A DNA stretch of 64,000 bases from Falsibacillus pallidus. GTDB lineage: Bacteria > Bacillota > Bacilli > Bacillales > DSM-25281. The stretch spans positions 124,001 to 188,000 of the forward strand of contig NZ_QQAY01000002.1 in the NCBI RefSeq assembly GCF_003350505.1, in the 5' to 3' direction. The position numbers and the translations under genes are program-made. Position 1 is the first letter of the stretch. Each line of letters opens with the position of its first letter. This document shows positions 16,320 through 24,805 of this stretch, one piece after another. The notes beneath the pieces were generated by a model, which was not told the DNA's origin, searched no databases, and saw only the letters and a program-made list of their open reading frames with translations.

Positions 16320-16724
16320 ATGCCAAAATGGGAAGGTTCTGCGGCGGTATGCATAAATGATGAAGGCAAGCTGCTAATGGTGCTCCAAGGCACTCCGGAG
16401 GAAGAAAAGAAATGGTCAATCCCTTCAGGCGGTAGGGAAAAAGGGGAGACATTTGAGGAATGCTGCATCAGGGAAGTGTGGGAAGAAACCGGATATGAAG
16501 TCGAGGTGATAAAGCCCCTTCATGTGAAAAACGGGAATTATTCTGGATACGAAGTAAAAGTTCAATATTTTTTAGTAAGGATTGCAGGCGGTTCAGCCAT
16601 CATTCAGGATCCGGATGAACTGATTCATGAAATAGGTTGGAAGTCTATGGATGAGTTAAGTGAGTTGACGCTTGCTTTCCCGGAGGATGAAGAGATGTTA
16701 AGGGGGATGCTCAGCATTCGTTAA
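16320..16724 (+). CDS. Nudix hydrolase
   Basis: A 134-residue single-domain Nudix protein with a complete box (GGREKGE ... REVWEETGY). ATG at 16320 is chosen because GAAGGGAGG precedes it; the ATG at 16296 lies upstream of that site. The substrate is unknown. Its last codon overlaps the end of the convergent DUF1259 gene by 4 bases, so no separate terminator fits between them. Confidence 0.87.
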   Translation: MPKWEGSAAVCINDEGKLLMVLQGTPEEEKKWSIPSGGREKGETFEECCIREVWEETGYEVEVIKPLHVKNGNYSGYEVKVQYFLVRIAGGSAIIQDPDELIHEIGWKSMDELSELTLAFPEDEEMLRGMLSIR

Positions 16725-17113
16725 TACTTTAAGTGTTTCATTGCTGCAGCAGACTTATGGGCAAAGGAAAGTGGAGGTTCTACTGATTGAAAATGAAGAT
16801 ATAAAACGCTTGGATTGGTGAAAAGCCAATGGTTGTGCAGGGCACTGATGAGGATGCCATTTGATTGGAGGCTACCAATAACTCCGTGGATTTCTTCCTC
16901 AAGAATGGCGATTTCCCCAAGATTTAATGCATTACCATGAGCATCCAAGGATTCAAAGCTGAACCCTGCGTGGAGGGCACCCTTTGTTTGCTTACCTTGA
17001 ATGGCTGCTGTAAAGTTTCTTGGCAGCTGAACAGAGCAGACACCATTTTCAACGGAGGGCTTCCCTTTTAAAATTTCCCCAAATTGATGACAGATTGATT
17101 GAAAATGGTTCAT
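16721..17113 (-). CDS. DUF1259 family protein
   Basis: A 130-residue protein matching the DUF1259 pattern: an opening FGEILKGKPSVENGVC, central GEIAILEEEIHGVIGSLQSN and the conserved ALHNHWLFTNPSVLYLHFQ motif (HNH-like histidines near residues 95-97). Family members are often called LppY/LpqO-like. Their biochemical role is not established. Here there is no signal peptide. ATG at 17113 follows GAGGTGG. Confidence 0.72.
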   Translation of the reverse strand: MNHFQSICHQFGEILKGKPSVENGVCSVQLPRNFTAAIQGKQTKGALHAGFSFESLDAHGNALNLGEIAILEEEIHGVIGSLQSNGILISALHNHWLFTNPSVLYLHFQSVEPPLSFAHKSAAAMKHLKY

Positions 17114-17215
17114 GGTATCCACCTCATGCATTTTTTCACAGTATATGTTTAAGAGGTGGATACAGAACATGTGAAGACGGTATCTATCAATTCTCGTAAT
17201 AAATCTATCTTTTTT

Positions 17216-18556
17216 TCATTTCCAATGTCTTTTCCATCTGAATAGCTCCTGGACATATCCATAAACGGATACAGGGGACATGATCATTTGATAGCCGATA
17301 ACAAATAATATGAAGCCTATTGTATTTTTCCGTATATTCAACAGCAGATGCCTAAAGACAAAATATTTTTGATAGATTAAGAGTATGCTGTAGCTGATTA
17401 ATGTCAAAGGCAATACGAATAGGGTCATCGGTCCAACAATCCAATAGTGGCCGAAAAATGCGAGGACAAGCCCCGGGATCCAAGCGAATGTATAGACGGC
17501 ATCCAAGTAAGGCATGAGCATGTTGATGCTTGTCAGGTATTTGATATAGATTAGCGGCTGCTTCCATGGCTTGATTTCACGGAGCCCCTCGATCATTCCC
17601 CGTGCCCATCGTGCCCTTTGTCTGACAAAATGTTTAAAGCTGCTCGGCACTTCAGTAAAGGAAACGGCCAATGGTTCATAATACACTTTCCAATTTCGTT
17701 CGAGCATGCGCCAAGTCAGTACGATGTCTTCGCCGATTGCATCAGGCCAGCCCCCTGCTTCTTTGACTGCCGCTGTCTTATAAAGGCTGTATGCACCTTG
17801 GGCCACAAGCGTTCCTTGGTAGAGCCCTTGAAGTCTTTTTATTGAGGAGATGCCAAGGAAATAATCCCATTCCTGAATCTTGGTCCATAGATTCTCTCGG
17901 CTGTTTTTTGCGAGGACAGATCCAGCGACCGCTGCCGCATCAGGAGGACAGGATATCATTCTTGCCACCAGGTATCGGATGGAAGAAGGATGGAGAAGGG
18001 TGTCGGCATCAACCGTGATGACATAGGGAGTTTTGACATGTTGAAGTCCGTGATTGAGAGCATGGAATTTTCCCGGGTTCTCTTCGGATAATCGATTCAC
18101 TGATAACTTTAGTTCCTTCTGTGCCCTTGCTGTTTCCTGAATTGTTCCATCTGTCGAAGCATTATCGATGACATACACCTCGATTTCTCCTTCATAATCC
18201 TGCAGACTTATGTATTCAAGGGTTTGAAAAATTTTATCCTCTTCATTGTGGGCGGCAATCAGGATAGTGACTGGTTCTTCCGGTGATTCTGTTTTCATTT
18301 TCGGCTGCCGGTCCAATAATAAACTCATCAATAAAAAAGCATTCAAGTATCCTGGGATGAAAGAAATCCCTGAGATGATCATAATTGCGATCGGAAACGT
18401 CACTATAGCAGCTAAATCCTTTAGCCACGGCGTCGCCAGTAAGATTGAAATGATCATCCATAGCAGTGCAAAGAAATGGCTAGCCCAAAATTTCCTTTTT
18501 ACAAGTACATAGTATTTTTTTGATTTATATGGTATCGAGTGTTGTATTGGCTTCAT
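17216..18556 (-). CDS. Membrane glycosyltransferase, family GT2 (processive, PgaC/HasA-like)
   Basis: A 446-residue membrane protein. Two N-terminal TM segments are followed by the GT-A domain: TILIAAHNEEDKI, then VYVIDNASTDGT, the DxD motif TVDADTLL, the acceptor-site GEDIVLTWRM and the QRARW motif of processive synthases (QxxRW). Three or four C-terminal TM segments complete it. This matches beta-glycan synthases such as poly-GlcNAc or hyaluronan-type enzymes that polymerise and extrude a polysaccharide from UDP-sugars. There is no deacetylase or partner gene beside it. ATG follows AAGAGGATATC. Confidence 0.85.
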   Translation of the reverse strand: MKPIQHSIPYKSKKYYVLVKRKFWASHFFALLWMIISILLATPWLKDLAAIVTFPIAIMIISGISFIPGYLNAFLLMSLLLDRQPKMKTESPEEPVTILIAAHNEEDKIFQTLEYISLQDYEGEIEVYVIDNASTDGTIQETARAQKELKLSVNRLSEENPGKFHALNHGLQHVKTPYVITVDADTLLHPSSIRYLVARMISCPPDAAAVAGSVLAKNSRENLWTKIQEWDYFLGISSIKRLQGLYQGTLVAQGAYSLYKTAAVKEAGGWPDAIGEDIVLTWRMLERNWKVYYEPLAVSFTEVPSSFKHFVRQRARWARGMIEGLREIKPWKQPLIYIKYLTSINMLMPYLDAVYTFAWIPGLVLAFFGHYWIVGPMTLFVLPLTLISYSILLIYQKYFVFRHLLLNIRKNTIGFILFVIGYQMIMSPVSVYGYVQELFRWKRHWK

Positions 18557-18767
18557 AATATGATATCCTCTTAAGGAAAAGAATTGTTAGTTATAGTGTG
18601 AAATTATCATAGGAAAATAGAATGAGATAGTGAGGATTAATGGCAATATTGGGAATTAATTACTTAGAGGGATTTCCCTGATTTCTCGAATTCTAAACTT
18701 GCGCCATGCTCCATACTTCTGTAAAATAGAACGTTAGAGTATCAATGTACTGAAATGAGGGTTAACA

Positions 18768-19838
18768 ATGAATAAACCATCCATTTATGGATTAACATTA
18801 GATCAATTAACAGACTGGCTTGTAGAGAATGGCCAAAAGAAATTCAGGGCGGCACAAATTTGGGACTGGCTTTATAAGAAGCGTGTGACTGAGTTCTCTC
18901 AAATGAAGAACTTGAATAATGACTGCATTGCTTTATTGGAAGAAAACTACGCCATCCAAACGCTGCAGGAAGAAATCAAACAGGTGTCCAAAGACGGTAC
19001 GATTAAATTTCTATTTAAGCTAAAGGACGGAAATTTAATTGAGACAGTATTGATGCGATTCAACTACGGTCTTTCTGTCTGTGTGACCACACAGGTCGGC
19101 TGCAACATCGGCTGTACATTTTGTGCAAGCGGACTGCTCCGCAAAAACCGTGATTTAACGAGCGGTGAAATCGTAGAGCAGATCATGAATGTCCAGCATC
19201 ATTTAGATACAGACGGTAAGGATGAAAGGGTCAGCCACATTGTGGTCATGGGAATCGGGGAGCCATTCGACAACTATGACAACATGATGGACTTCCTTCA
19301 TGTTGTAAACGATCAGAAGGGTCTTTCAATCGGTGCCCGCCACATTACGGTTTCAACAAGCGGCTTGGCAGAGAAAATCAAAGACTTTGCCGATGAAAAT
19401 ATCCAAGTCAACTTGGCTGTTTCCCTGCATGCACCAAATAATGAGCTGCGCACTCGAATCATGAAGATTAACCGTGCGTTCCCACTGGAACAATTAATGC
19501 CTGCAGTGGACTACTATTTAGAGAAAACGAATCGACGCATCACTTTTGAATACATTCTTTTGAAGGATGTAAACGATCATAAAGAAGAAGCGCTTCAGTT
19601 GGCAAAACTGTTGAAAAACAAGCGCCATTTGTCATACGTCAACTTGATTCCGTACAATCCTGTTGATGAACACAATCAATATCAGAGAAGTACGAAGGAA
19701 GCAATCGTTGAGTTTTACGGTACCCTTCTCGAACACGGAATCAACTGCGGGGTCCGCACTGAGCATGGCACTGATATTGACGCAGCCTGTGGACAGCTTC
19801 GAAGCAAACAAATTAAAAAAGATAAAGTACGTTCTTAA
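18768..19838 (+). CDS. rlmN: 23S rRNA (adenine-2503-C2)-methyltransferase / tRNA A37 methyltransferase RlmN
   Basis: A 356-residue radical-SAM enzyme. The [4Fe-4S] cluster motif CxxxCxxC is seen as Cys112-Cys116-Cys119 (CNIGCTFC), with the GxGEP-like [11 protein letters not shown] and the SAM-ribose motif HITVSTSGL following. The C-terminal methyl-carrying cysteine is in AACGQL, just before the lysine-rich tail. It methylates C2 of A2503 in 23S rRNA and A37 in tRNA, helping translational fidelity. It stands alone, with its own 210-base upstream region and a strong terminator. Confidence 0.97.
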   Translation: MNKPSIYGLTLDQLTDWLVENGQKKFRAAQIWDWLYKKRVTEFSQMKNLNNDCIALLEENYAIQTLQEEIKQVSKDGTIKFLFKLKDGNLIETVLMRFNYGLSVCVTTQVGCNIGCTFCASGLLRKNRDLTSGEIVEQIMNVQHHLDTDGKDERVSHIVVMGIGEPFDNYDNMMDFLHVVNDQKGLSIGARHITVSTSGLAEKIKDFADENIQVNLAVSLHAPNNELRTRIMKINRAFPLEQLMPAVDYYLEKTNRRITFEYILLKDVNDHKEEALQLAKLLKNKRHLSYVNLIPYNPVDEHNQYQRSTKEAIVEFYGTLLEHGINCGVRTEHGTDIDAACGQLRSKQIKKDKVRS

Positions 19839-19840
19839 AT

Positions 19841-19892
19841 AAAAAAAGAATGGCCCGAATCCTCAAGATGGATTTCAGGCCATTCTTTTTTT
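19841..19892 (+). terminator. Strong terminator after rlmN
   Basis: AAAAAAAGAATGGCC ... GGCCATTCTTTTTTT, a 15-bp stem with a T run. Confidence 0.9.
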
Positions 19893-19984
19893 GTGAAGAA
19901 AATGGAGCTTCTGTTTGGATGAATATGGTAAAATAAACTAAAAGAAGTTAAAGAATGAAAAAAGGCAGCCAATTCAGCTGCCTC

Positions 19985-20596
19985 TTAATTCTCCATTTCC
20001 TTTAAGTGCTTGTTATTGGAGCGATATTTTTTTACGGCACAAACCAGCCAATAGCCTAAGGCGGCACCAACTAGATTAAAAACGATGTCATCCACATCAA
20101 ACCTGTGGGTTCCACCCATAAATAAAATTTGGATGAGTTGAACCACCTCAATGCCAATGGCCAGAAGAAATCCCGTAAGGATCACTCTTTTCAAGCTCCT
20201 GTACTTTTGATACAAAATGGGAGCCAGGATGCCTAGTGGAAGGAATAAAAAGATGCTTCCACCAGAATTACGAATGATATATTTCAAGATGAAAATGGCG
20301 TTACGATGATTTTCTTCTTGTGTAACAAAAGCTTTCTTAATCAATGAATAGATGGGAATCACATTGATTGATTTTTTTACATCCGAAAGTGCTTTCACAT
20401 CCACCCCGAACGAAACTGGGAAGAGTGTGATGGCCAACAGCAGCTGAAAACAAAAGACAAAGAGGACAGCCAAAGATTCTCTTTCAATGAAAATGGCTTC
20501 TTTTCTTTTATTTTTAAGGGCCAGTGAACCAAACTTCCATAATAAATAAAGTAAAAATCCATATACGATAAATAGTTCTCCACTAATTTGATACAT
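19985..20596 (-). CDS. VanZ-like family membrane protein
   Basis: A 203-residue membrane protein with the VanZ pattern: an N-terminal TM, NVIPIYSL after it, then GSIFLFLPLGILAPIL, ATGFLLAIGIEVVQL-like helix (here TGFLLAIGIEVVQLIQ) and the RFDVDDIVFNLVGAALGYW motif near the end. VanZ itself gives low-level teicoplanin resistance; most homologues have no known substrate. ATG at 20596 follows GTTGGAG; a longer open frame to 20923 overlaps the divergent membrane genes and lacks a site. Confidence 0.82.
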   Translation of the reverse strand: MYQISGELFIVYGFLLYLLWKFGSLALKNKRKEAIFIERESLAVLFVFCFQLLLAITLFPVSFGVDVKALSDVKKSINVIPIYSLIKKAFVTQEENHRNAIFILKYIIRNSGGSIFLFLPLGILAPILYQKYRSLKRVILTGFLLAIGIEVVQLIQILFMGGTHRFDVDDIVFNLVGAALGYWLVCAVKKYRSNNKHLKEMEN

Positions 20597-20717
20597 ATGT
20601 AAACTCCAACTTTGAAAGAATGATGTTTCTTTGTATCCGATTATGAATAGTTTAGCATAAACTTCCAATACGTGATGGATTTTTTTCTGGAAAGTAGTGA
20701 TAATTTTGTCTTTTCCT

Positions 20718-20828
20718 TTGAATAAGTATAGCTTGATTGGTATTATTTTTCTAATCTTTATATTGACTATTTGGGCAGGGGCGTCTGGATTCGCGGATTT
20801 TAGAGAGCAAGTGGAGGTGATTTTATGA
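20718..20828 (+). CDS. Possible small membrane peptide (36 residues)
   Basis: From a TTG at 20718 the frame reads NKYSLIGIIFLIFILTIWAG followed by ASGFADFREQVEVIL. Its TGA overlaps the ATG of the next membrane protein gene (ATGA), a typical coupling arrangement. A GTG at 20697 is an alternative start. There is no convincing ribosome binding site, so this is tentative. Confidence 0.35.
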   Translation: MNKYSLIGIIFLIFILTIWAGASGFADFREQVEVIL

Positions 20829-21139
20829 AGCTTAATCATTGGCTTTCTATTATTTTTATTGGCATTCCCAGCGCAATCATTTTTTTCTTTTCGGGTATAT
20901 ATACTTTGGTTTTTGCAAATCAAGTTGCAATAATGCCACAGACAGAATGTAAGCCACTATTCATTTTTACCCCACAGGATGTGAAGTACTGCAGCGATAT
21001 TTACTTTATTGACACAATCATTTTGGCGCTGCAACGGCCTGTTACGTATATCACACTTATCTCTGGTGCTGTAATCATCGGGTTTGTATGGTACTACATA
21101 AGATTATATAAGGAACTTAATCAGGGGGGAGAAGTATGA
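20825..21139 (+). CDS. Hypothetical membrane protein, 104 residues
   Basis: Two transmembrane segments (LSIIFIGIPSAIIFFFSGIY and ITLISGAVIIGFVWYYI) flank an extracytoplasmic loop with two cysteines. ATG follows GTGGAGGTG. Its stop overlaps the next start (ATGA at 21136), so this small membrane-protein cluster (20718-21342) is an operon. Family not recognised. Confidence 0.6.
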   Translation: MKLNHWLSIIFIGIPSAIIFFFSGIYTLVFANQVAIMPQTECKPLFIFTPQDVKYCSDIYFIDTIILALQRPVTYITLISGAVIIGFVWYYIRLYKELNQGGEV

Positions 21140-21342
21140 AGGATGTAACGCTTGTAGAACAGCTGACGATTATCATTGCGTTTGCCCTTGGAGGGCTTTT
21201 GATTGCAATATTTCCTATTATCAAGAAGGAAAGTAAATTCTTTGCCTGGTTCAGTCTGGCTGTGGGGATCATTGTCTGGCTATGCCTTATGCAATTTACG
21301 CTAGGGAATAGCGCTATACGGGCTTCTTTTCTAGGGATCTAA
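21136..21342 (+). CDS. Hypothetical small membrane protein, 68 residues
   Basis: Two hydrophobic helices (IIIAFALGGLLIAIFPII and FAWFSLAVGIIVWLCLM) separated by a basic KKESKF turn. GGGGGGAG precedes the ATG, which overlaps the upstream stop. It probably forms a hairpin in the membrane. Unknown function. Confidence 0.58.
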   Translation: MKDVTLVEQLTIIIAFALGGLLIAIFPIIKKESKFFAWFSLAVGIIVWLCLMQFTLGNSAIRASFLGI

Positions 21343-21397
21343 TAAAATTTACTGAAGCGGGATAGAGTACAAGAGTTCAGGTTTAACGAAAGGAAAA

Positions 21398-21859
21398 ATG
21401 ACAATGCCAATCATTGAGTACGAAGTTACTATTCATGCACCGATTCAAGTATGTTTTGATCTTGCTAGGGATATCGATGTTCATATGCTTACTACAGCGA
21501 AAACAAAGGAGAAGGCGATTGACGGAGTAACATCCGGTTTAGTAGAGAACGGAGACACGGTTATTTGGCAAGCTACTCACCTTGGAGTTAGACAAAAACT
21601 AACTGCTAAGATTATTAACATGGATAAGCCCTATACATTTACGGATGTCATGGTAAAAGGAGCATTCCATTCCTTTACACATGTCCATGAATTTATGGAA
21701 AGTAATCAAGGAACGATTATGAAAGATATATTTATTTACAAATCTCCATTAGGGCTTCTTGGGCAATTTGCGGATAAATTATTTTTAGAAAAATATATGA
21801 GGAATTTTATTGTTAACCGGGCGGAAGTGTTAAAAAGGATAGCTGAAAATATATCGTAG
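21398..21859 (+). CDS. SRPBCC (START/polyketide-cyclase-like) family protein
   Basis: A 153-residue protein with the SRPBCC opening IEYEVTIHAPIQVCFDLARD, a central DTVIWQATHLGVRQKLTAKI and the later FTDVMVKGAFHSFTHVHEF. The C-terminal long helix ends EKYMRNFIVNRAEVLKRIAE. The fold forms a hydrophobic ligand pocket; the ligand is unknown. ATG at 21398 or 21404 can both be reached from AAAGGA. Confidence 0.78.
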   Translation: MTMPIIEYEVTIHAPIQVCFDLARDIDVHMLTTAKTKEKAIDGVTSGLVENGDTVIWQATHLGVRQKLTAKIINMDKPYTFTDVMVKGAFHSFTHVHEFMESNQGTIMKDIFIYKSPLGLLGQFADKLFLEKYMRNFIVNRAEVLKRIAENIS

Positions 21860-21861
21860 GT

Positions 21862-21891
21862 GCGATTCTTTAAAAAAAGAGTCGCTTTTTT
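21862..21891 (+). terminator. Terminator after the SRPBCC gene
   Basis: GCGATTCTTT ... AAAGAGTCGC hairpin followed by a T run. Confidence 0.75.
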
Positions 21892-21980
21892 AATTCTAAT
21901 TTTAAAACGGAAAGGACATTGGCCATATTTGTCGAAATAGTTAATAGCAAGAAAATCCGGCTATATTGGGGGCGGTATTT

Positions 21981-22046
21981 ATGATGAATAATCGAAATGG
22001 AATTTTTATATATGCTACTAAAATAAGAAAAGGGGTTTTATATTGA
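21981..22046 (+). CDS. Possible 21-residue upstream peptide overlapping the isochorismatase start
   Basis: An ATG behind GGGGGCGG opens a frame MMNNRNGIFIYATKIRKGVL-Y, and its TGA (22044-22046) overlaps the TTG start of the next gene (22043-22045). The ribosome binding site is good and the overlap suggests translational coupling, but the peptide has no recognisable family. Confidence 0.3.
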   Translation: MMNNRNGIFIYATKIRKGVLY

Positions 22047-22600
22047 AACAAGCATTGTTAATTGTAGATGCCCAGCAAGATTTGATTGAGGGCAGTGAGA
22101 ACGAAAGTTGTGTGTTGAATAAAGAAAAGCTGATCGATAATATTAATTTGGTTCTGAAAAAAGCAAACGACGAAGGTATCCCGGTTGTGTGTGTTAGGGA
22201 TTTGGATGTGGCAGAGGGAAAAGGGAAGGGTTTTGAAGTGCATGAAGCCATCCGGGTTCCTACAGATGCGGTTTTCTTTGAAAAGAAAGCAACGAATTCA
22301 TTTTATGGAACAGGTCTTCTTGAGTATTTGAAAGAGCAAGATGTGGGGCATTTAGTAGTGATGGGCTGTAAAACGGAGTATTGCATCGATACAGCCGTCC
22401 GCACCGCAACTGTCAGCGGTTTTGATGTCACATTAGTAGGCGATGCCCACTCAACGAGCGACTCTGTTGTCCTGAAAGCTGAACAGATTATCCAGCATCA
22501 TAACAAAGTGCTTCATGGGCATTATAATGTGGATCATTTTTCAATGGTGAGAAATGCCGAGGAAGATGTCTTCAGTCCGCTGCATGACAATTATAGATAA
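22043..22600 (+). CDS. Isochorismatase-family cysteine hydrolase
   Basis: A 185-residue alpha/beta hydrolase of the isochorismatase-like superfamily. The catalytic triad is visible: Asp in LLIVDAQQD (residues 5-11), Lys in FFEKKATNSF, and the nucleophile Cys in VVMGCKTEYCIDTAVR, with the preceding non-proline variant of the cis-peptide. Relatives include nicotinamidases, N-carbamoyl amidases and YwoC/YecD proteins. The substrate is unknown. The TTG start follows AAGAAAAGGGG. Confidence 0.85.
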   Translation: MKQALLIVDAQQDLIEGSENESCVLNKEKLIDNINLVLKKANDEGIPVVCVRDLDVAEGKGKGFEVHEAIRVPTDAVFFEKKATNSFYGTGLLEYLKEQDVGHLVVMGCKTEYCIDTAVRTATVSGFDVTLVGDAHSTSDSVVLKAEQIIQHHNKVLHGHYNVDHFSMVRNAEEDVFSPLHDNYR

Positions 22601-22607
22601 GTAAACA

Positions 22608-22647
22608 AAAGCCGCTATTCACCTTTTTACAGGGGAACAGCGGCTTT
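22608..22647. terminator. Terminator between convergent genes
   Basis: AAAGCCGCT ... AGCGGCTTT stem between the isochorismatase-like gene and the converging DUF4396 gene, whose stop codon is 3 bases further on. Confidence 0.75.
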
Positions 22648-22650
22648 CTA

Positions 22651-23376
22651 TTACATGCCGTGCTTGACGCCTTTTTTGACAAGGAGCCAATTGGCAGGGT
22701 AGCTGGTGAGAGCGCCTAAGATCATGGCGATTTGCATCATGAACCAGTAGACGGCTGTGTTGGGTTCAGGAGGCTTCGTGAATAAAAGATAGTGGACGAT
22801 GGCCATCCACCCAAACATCCCGATTTCAAAAGCTACCAAGGAAAGAGTATCAGCTTTAATGGCCTTCCAAAAGCCCTTTCCCCAGCTCATGTCATCCCCC
22901 ATTTTACGGCTCATAGGAACAATCGAGAAAACTTGGAAAAAGACGCCGAAAATATAGGCGAAAATAAATTCAACCAAGTAGTGTGCAAATAGAGTTGAGC
23001 CCGCAATGGTCAATCCAGTCAAAAATACAATCGGGACACCTGCTGCATCCCCGAACGTGCAGCCACTTGAGCAATGAGATGTGGATACGAAGACGCTTTG
23101 CCAAAATGGCTTGTCGCCATGCATATTTTCGTGGTCGTGTTGATCATTGTGATCATGGTCATGATTTTCCTCATGATGATTGTGTTCTTTCTTAGATCGG
23201 CCCATTACCCAGTAAGCCCAGATGCCGAATGGTCCGAGGTACAGCCCGTTAATGGGCCAAACGATATTCATGATGCCCATTGGCTGTGGATTTTTGATAA
23301 TATCAATCAAGATGATCAGTGCGGAAATAATCCCCAGCGCAAGCGCAATGTAAGATATGGTTGTTAAAAGTGTCAT
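22651..23376 (-). CDS. DUF4396 domain membrane protein with His-rich loop, probable copper-linked
   Basis: A 241-residue protein with about six hydrophobic segments. A cytoplasmic or loop segment after TM2 is strikingly His/Asp-rich (KEHNHHEENHDHDHNDQHDH and on) and is followed by STSHCSSGCTFGDAAG, so metal binding is likely. Met-rich SIVPMSRKMGDDMSWGKGFW follows. This matches the DUF4396 family. The gene is divergent from csoR-copZ, and a CsoR-like palindrome lies in its own upstream region, so it is probably copper-induced. A role in copper transport or storage is inferred from context only. Confidence 0.78.
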   Translation of the reverse strand: MTLLTTISYIALALGIISALIILIDIIKNPQPMGIMNIVWPINGLYLGPFGIWAYWVMGRSKKEHNHHEENHDHDHNDQHDHENMHGDKPFWQSVFVSTSHCSSGCTFGDAAGVPIVFLTGLTIAGSTLFAHYLVEFIFAYIFGVFFQVFSIVPMSRKMGDDMSWGKGFWKAIKADTLSLVAFEIGMFGWMAIVHYLLFTKPPEPNTAVYWFMMQIAMILGALTSYPANWLLVKKGVKHGM

Positions 23377-23411
23377 CTAATCCCTCCAAAAATAAGTAAG
23401 CTATTTATCCC

Positions 23412-23423
23412 ATACCCCGGTAT
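23412..23423. promoter_or_regulatory. CsoR-type operator candidate upstream of the DUF4396 gene
   Basis: ATACC-CC-GGTAT, perfect 5-bp arms around CC, 36 bases upstream of the DUF4396 start. It has the G-C rich centre and AT-rich flanks of CsoR sites but is shorter than the two other copies in this window. Confidence 0.5.
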
Positions 23424-23532
23424 CTATCCTTCAAACATGGAAGGGGTTTATGTTTAGTTTGCAAGAAATGTATAGAAATAAACTAGGCGATGGAATAATA
23501 GAAGTGAAATGGTGCGTTATGGTTGACTTTGA

Positions 23533-23552
23533 TACTATACGGGGGTATAGTA
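23533..23552. promoter_or_regulatory. CsoR operator upstream of csoR-copZ
   Basis: TACTATAC-GGGG-GTATAGTA is a perfect palindrome with 8-bp arms, 21 bases before the csoR start codon and overlapping the expected promoter. The same core, ACTATACGGGGGTATAGT, recurs before copA (50885-50910). It matches the established CsoR operator type (a G-tract core flanked by TATAC/GTATA). Confidence 0.85.
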
Positions 23553-23572
23553 AAACATAAGAGGTGATGGGT

Positions 23573-23881
23573 ATGGCTCATGACACGAATCATTCCGGCA
23601 AGCACACACATCGGGCGGATGAAGATAAAACGAAGCTTTTGAATCGGCTGAAGCGTATCGAAGGACAAGTGAGAGGAATTCAGAAGATGGTCGAGGATGA
23701 CCGCTACTGTGTCGATATTCTCATACAACTTTCCGCGATCAATGCTGCAATGAAAAAAGTCGGGATGAACCTTTTAGAAAATCATACACGCCACTGTGTA
23801 AAAGGTGCCATTGAAGCTGGAAATGGCGATAGTTCCATTGAAGAATTAATGAAAGTCTTTGAACAATTTTCTAAATCATAG
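23573..23881 (+). CDS. csoR: Copper-sensing transcriptional repressor CsoR
   Basis: A 102-residue all-helical DUF156-family repressor. The Cu(I) ligand triad is intact: Cys46 (DRYC), His71 and Cys75 (NHTRHC), with the DNA-contacting RLKRIEGQVRGIQKM helix before it. Cu(I) binding releases the repressor from its operator. ATG at 23573 follows GAGGTG; upstream GTG/ATG candidates sit inside that site. The N-terminus is His-rich (NHSGKHTH). The gene forms an operon with copZ. Confidence 0.93.
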   Translation: MAHDTNHSGKHTHRADEDKTKLLNRLKRIEGQVRGIQKMVEDDRYCVDILIQLSAINAAMKKVGMNLLENHTRHCVKGAIEAGNGDSSIEELMKVFEQFSKS

Positions 23882-23909
23882 AGATCAAAATGCGAAAGGG
23901 GAACTTATC

Positions 23910-24116
23910 ATGGAAAAAACAGTATTAAACGTACAAGGCATGTCTTGTGGACATTGTGAGAAAGCGGTCAAATCTGCTTTAGGCGAATTAGATGGCGTTC
24001 AAAACGTAGATGTTTCACTGAAAGACGGAAAAGTGGAAGTTGAATTTGATTCCTCCAAAGCAACAGTTGCAGCCATGAAAGATGCCATCGAAGATCAAGG
24101 ATACGACGTTGTTTAA
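23910..24116 (+). CDS. copZ: Copper chaperone CopZ
   Basis: A 68-residue single heavy-metal-associated (HMA) domain with the Cu(I) motif GMSCGHC (Cys13, Cys16). It carries Cu(I) in the cytosol to CopA and helps relieve CsoR. ATG at 23910 follows AAAGGGG, 28 bases after csoR. The copA partner is about 27 kb away, not in this operon. Confidence 0.93.
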   Translation: MEKTVLNVQGMSCGHCEKAVKSALGELDGVQNVDVSLKDGKVEVEFDSSKATVAAMKDAIEDQGYDVV

Positions 24117-24140
24117 TAATGGCTCTTTTCTCAAAGATCG

Positions 24141-24177
24141 AAGCACCCAGGATTGAACATCCTGGGTGCTTTTTTTC
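24141..24177 (+). terminator. Terminator after copZ
   Basis: AAGCACCCAGG-attgaacat-CCTGGGTGCTT followed by seven T. Confidence 0.88.
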
Positions 24178-24205
24178 GACATAAATCAGGGGGTGTCTGT
24201 CACTT
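24177..24205 (+). repeat. Diverged copy of the ATTCGCC/GGTG-TGTCAC repeat
   Basis: CGACATAAATCAGGGGGTGT-CTGTCACTT directly after the copZ terminator. It keeps the CGACATAA start and the GGTGT..TGTCACTT end of the copy at 63005 but lacks the middle part. Confidence 0.35.
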
Positions 24206-24283
24206 ATGAAAATATTTTCCTTTTGGTAAATCTTTTTTGCCTGGTCGGCAGTCTAATGTACATAAAGCAGGGGGGCATGGGAA

Positions 24284-24805
24284 TTGGAGCTGCATGATTT
24301 AATCAAAAGGGCAAAAAAAGGCGATGAACATGCTTTTTATGAATTGCTGCAAACTCATAAGCAACAACTTTATCGCATTGCTTATTCATACTTGAAAAGC
24401 GAAGCGGATGCAATTGAAGCTATTCAAGAGACGACATATAGAGCTTTTCGATCCATTCGCAAATTGAAAAAGCCTGATTACTTCAGTACTTGGCTCATCC
24501 GTATCTTAATCAATTACTGCAATGATGAGCTGAAAAAGAGGAGCCGTCTTGTTTTTAGCGATCAATTTGTTGAGATTGCGGGTTCGCGTCAAGATCAGCA
24601 TTCCATTGAGATGGAGGAGGCTGTGGATCAATTAGAGGAACATTTGCGCCAGGTCATCACTCTGAAGTATTTTCATGATTTAAAAATTAAAGAGATTGCC
24701 CAAATAATGAATTTACCTGAAGGGACCATCAAAACATGGCTTGCCAAAGGATTAAAGATTTTGAAACAAAATCTGAGTGAAGAAGGGGGTGCTCCAGGTG
24801 CATGA
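24284..24805 (+). CDS. RNA polymerase sigma factor, ECF-like (sigma-70 family)
   Basis: A 173-residue ECF-type sigma factor. Region 2 (residues 5-75) shows the YRIAYSYLKSEADAIEAIQE and FSTWLIRILINYC core elements, and region 4 (residues 115-170) shows VITLKYFHDLKIKEIAQIMNLP, an HTH ending EGTIKTWLAKGLKILKQ. It should direct polymerase to stress or envelope promoters. The TTG start follows CAGGGGGG. It overlaps the next gene, a DUF4179 protein that is its probable anti-sigma factor. It resembles SigV/SigM/SigW-group factors but the target promoter was not identified. Confidence 0.88.
   Translation: MELHDLIKRAKKGDEHAFYELLQTHKQQLYRIAYSYLKSEADAIEAIQETTYRAFRSIRKLKKPDYFSTWLIRILINYCNDELKKRSRLVFSDQFVEIAGSRQDQHSIEMEEAVDQLEEHLRQVITLKYFHDLKIKEIAQIMNLPEGTIKTWLAKGLKILKQNLSEEGGAPGA

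Noticed and set aside
20596-20923. A longer VanZ-like protein starting at 20923
   Set aside because: The extra N-terminus is antisense to divergent small membrane genes and has no ribosome binding site, while the ATG at 20596 has GTTGGAG at proper spacing.
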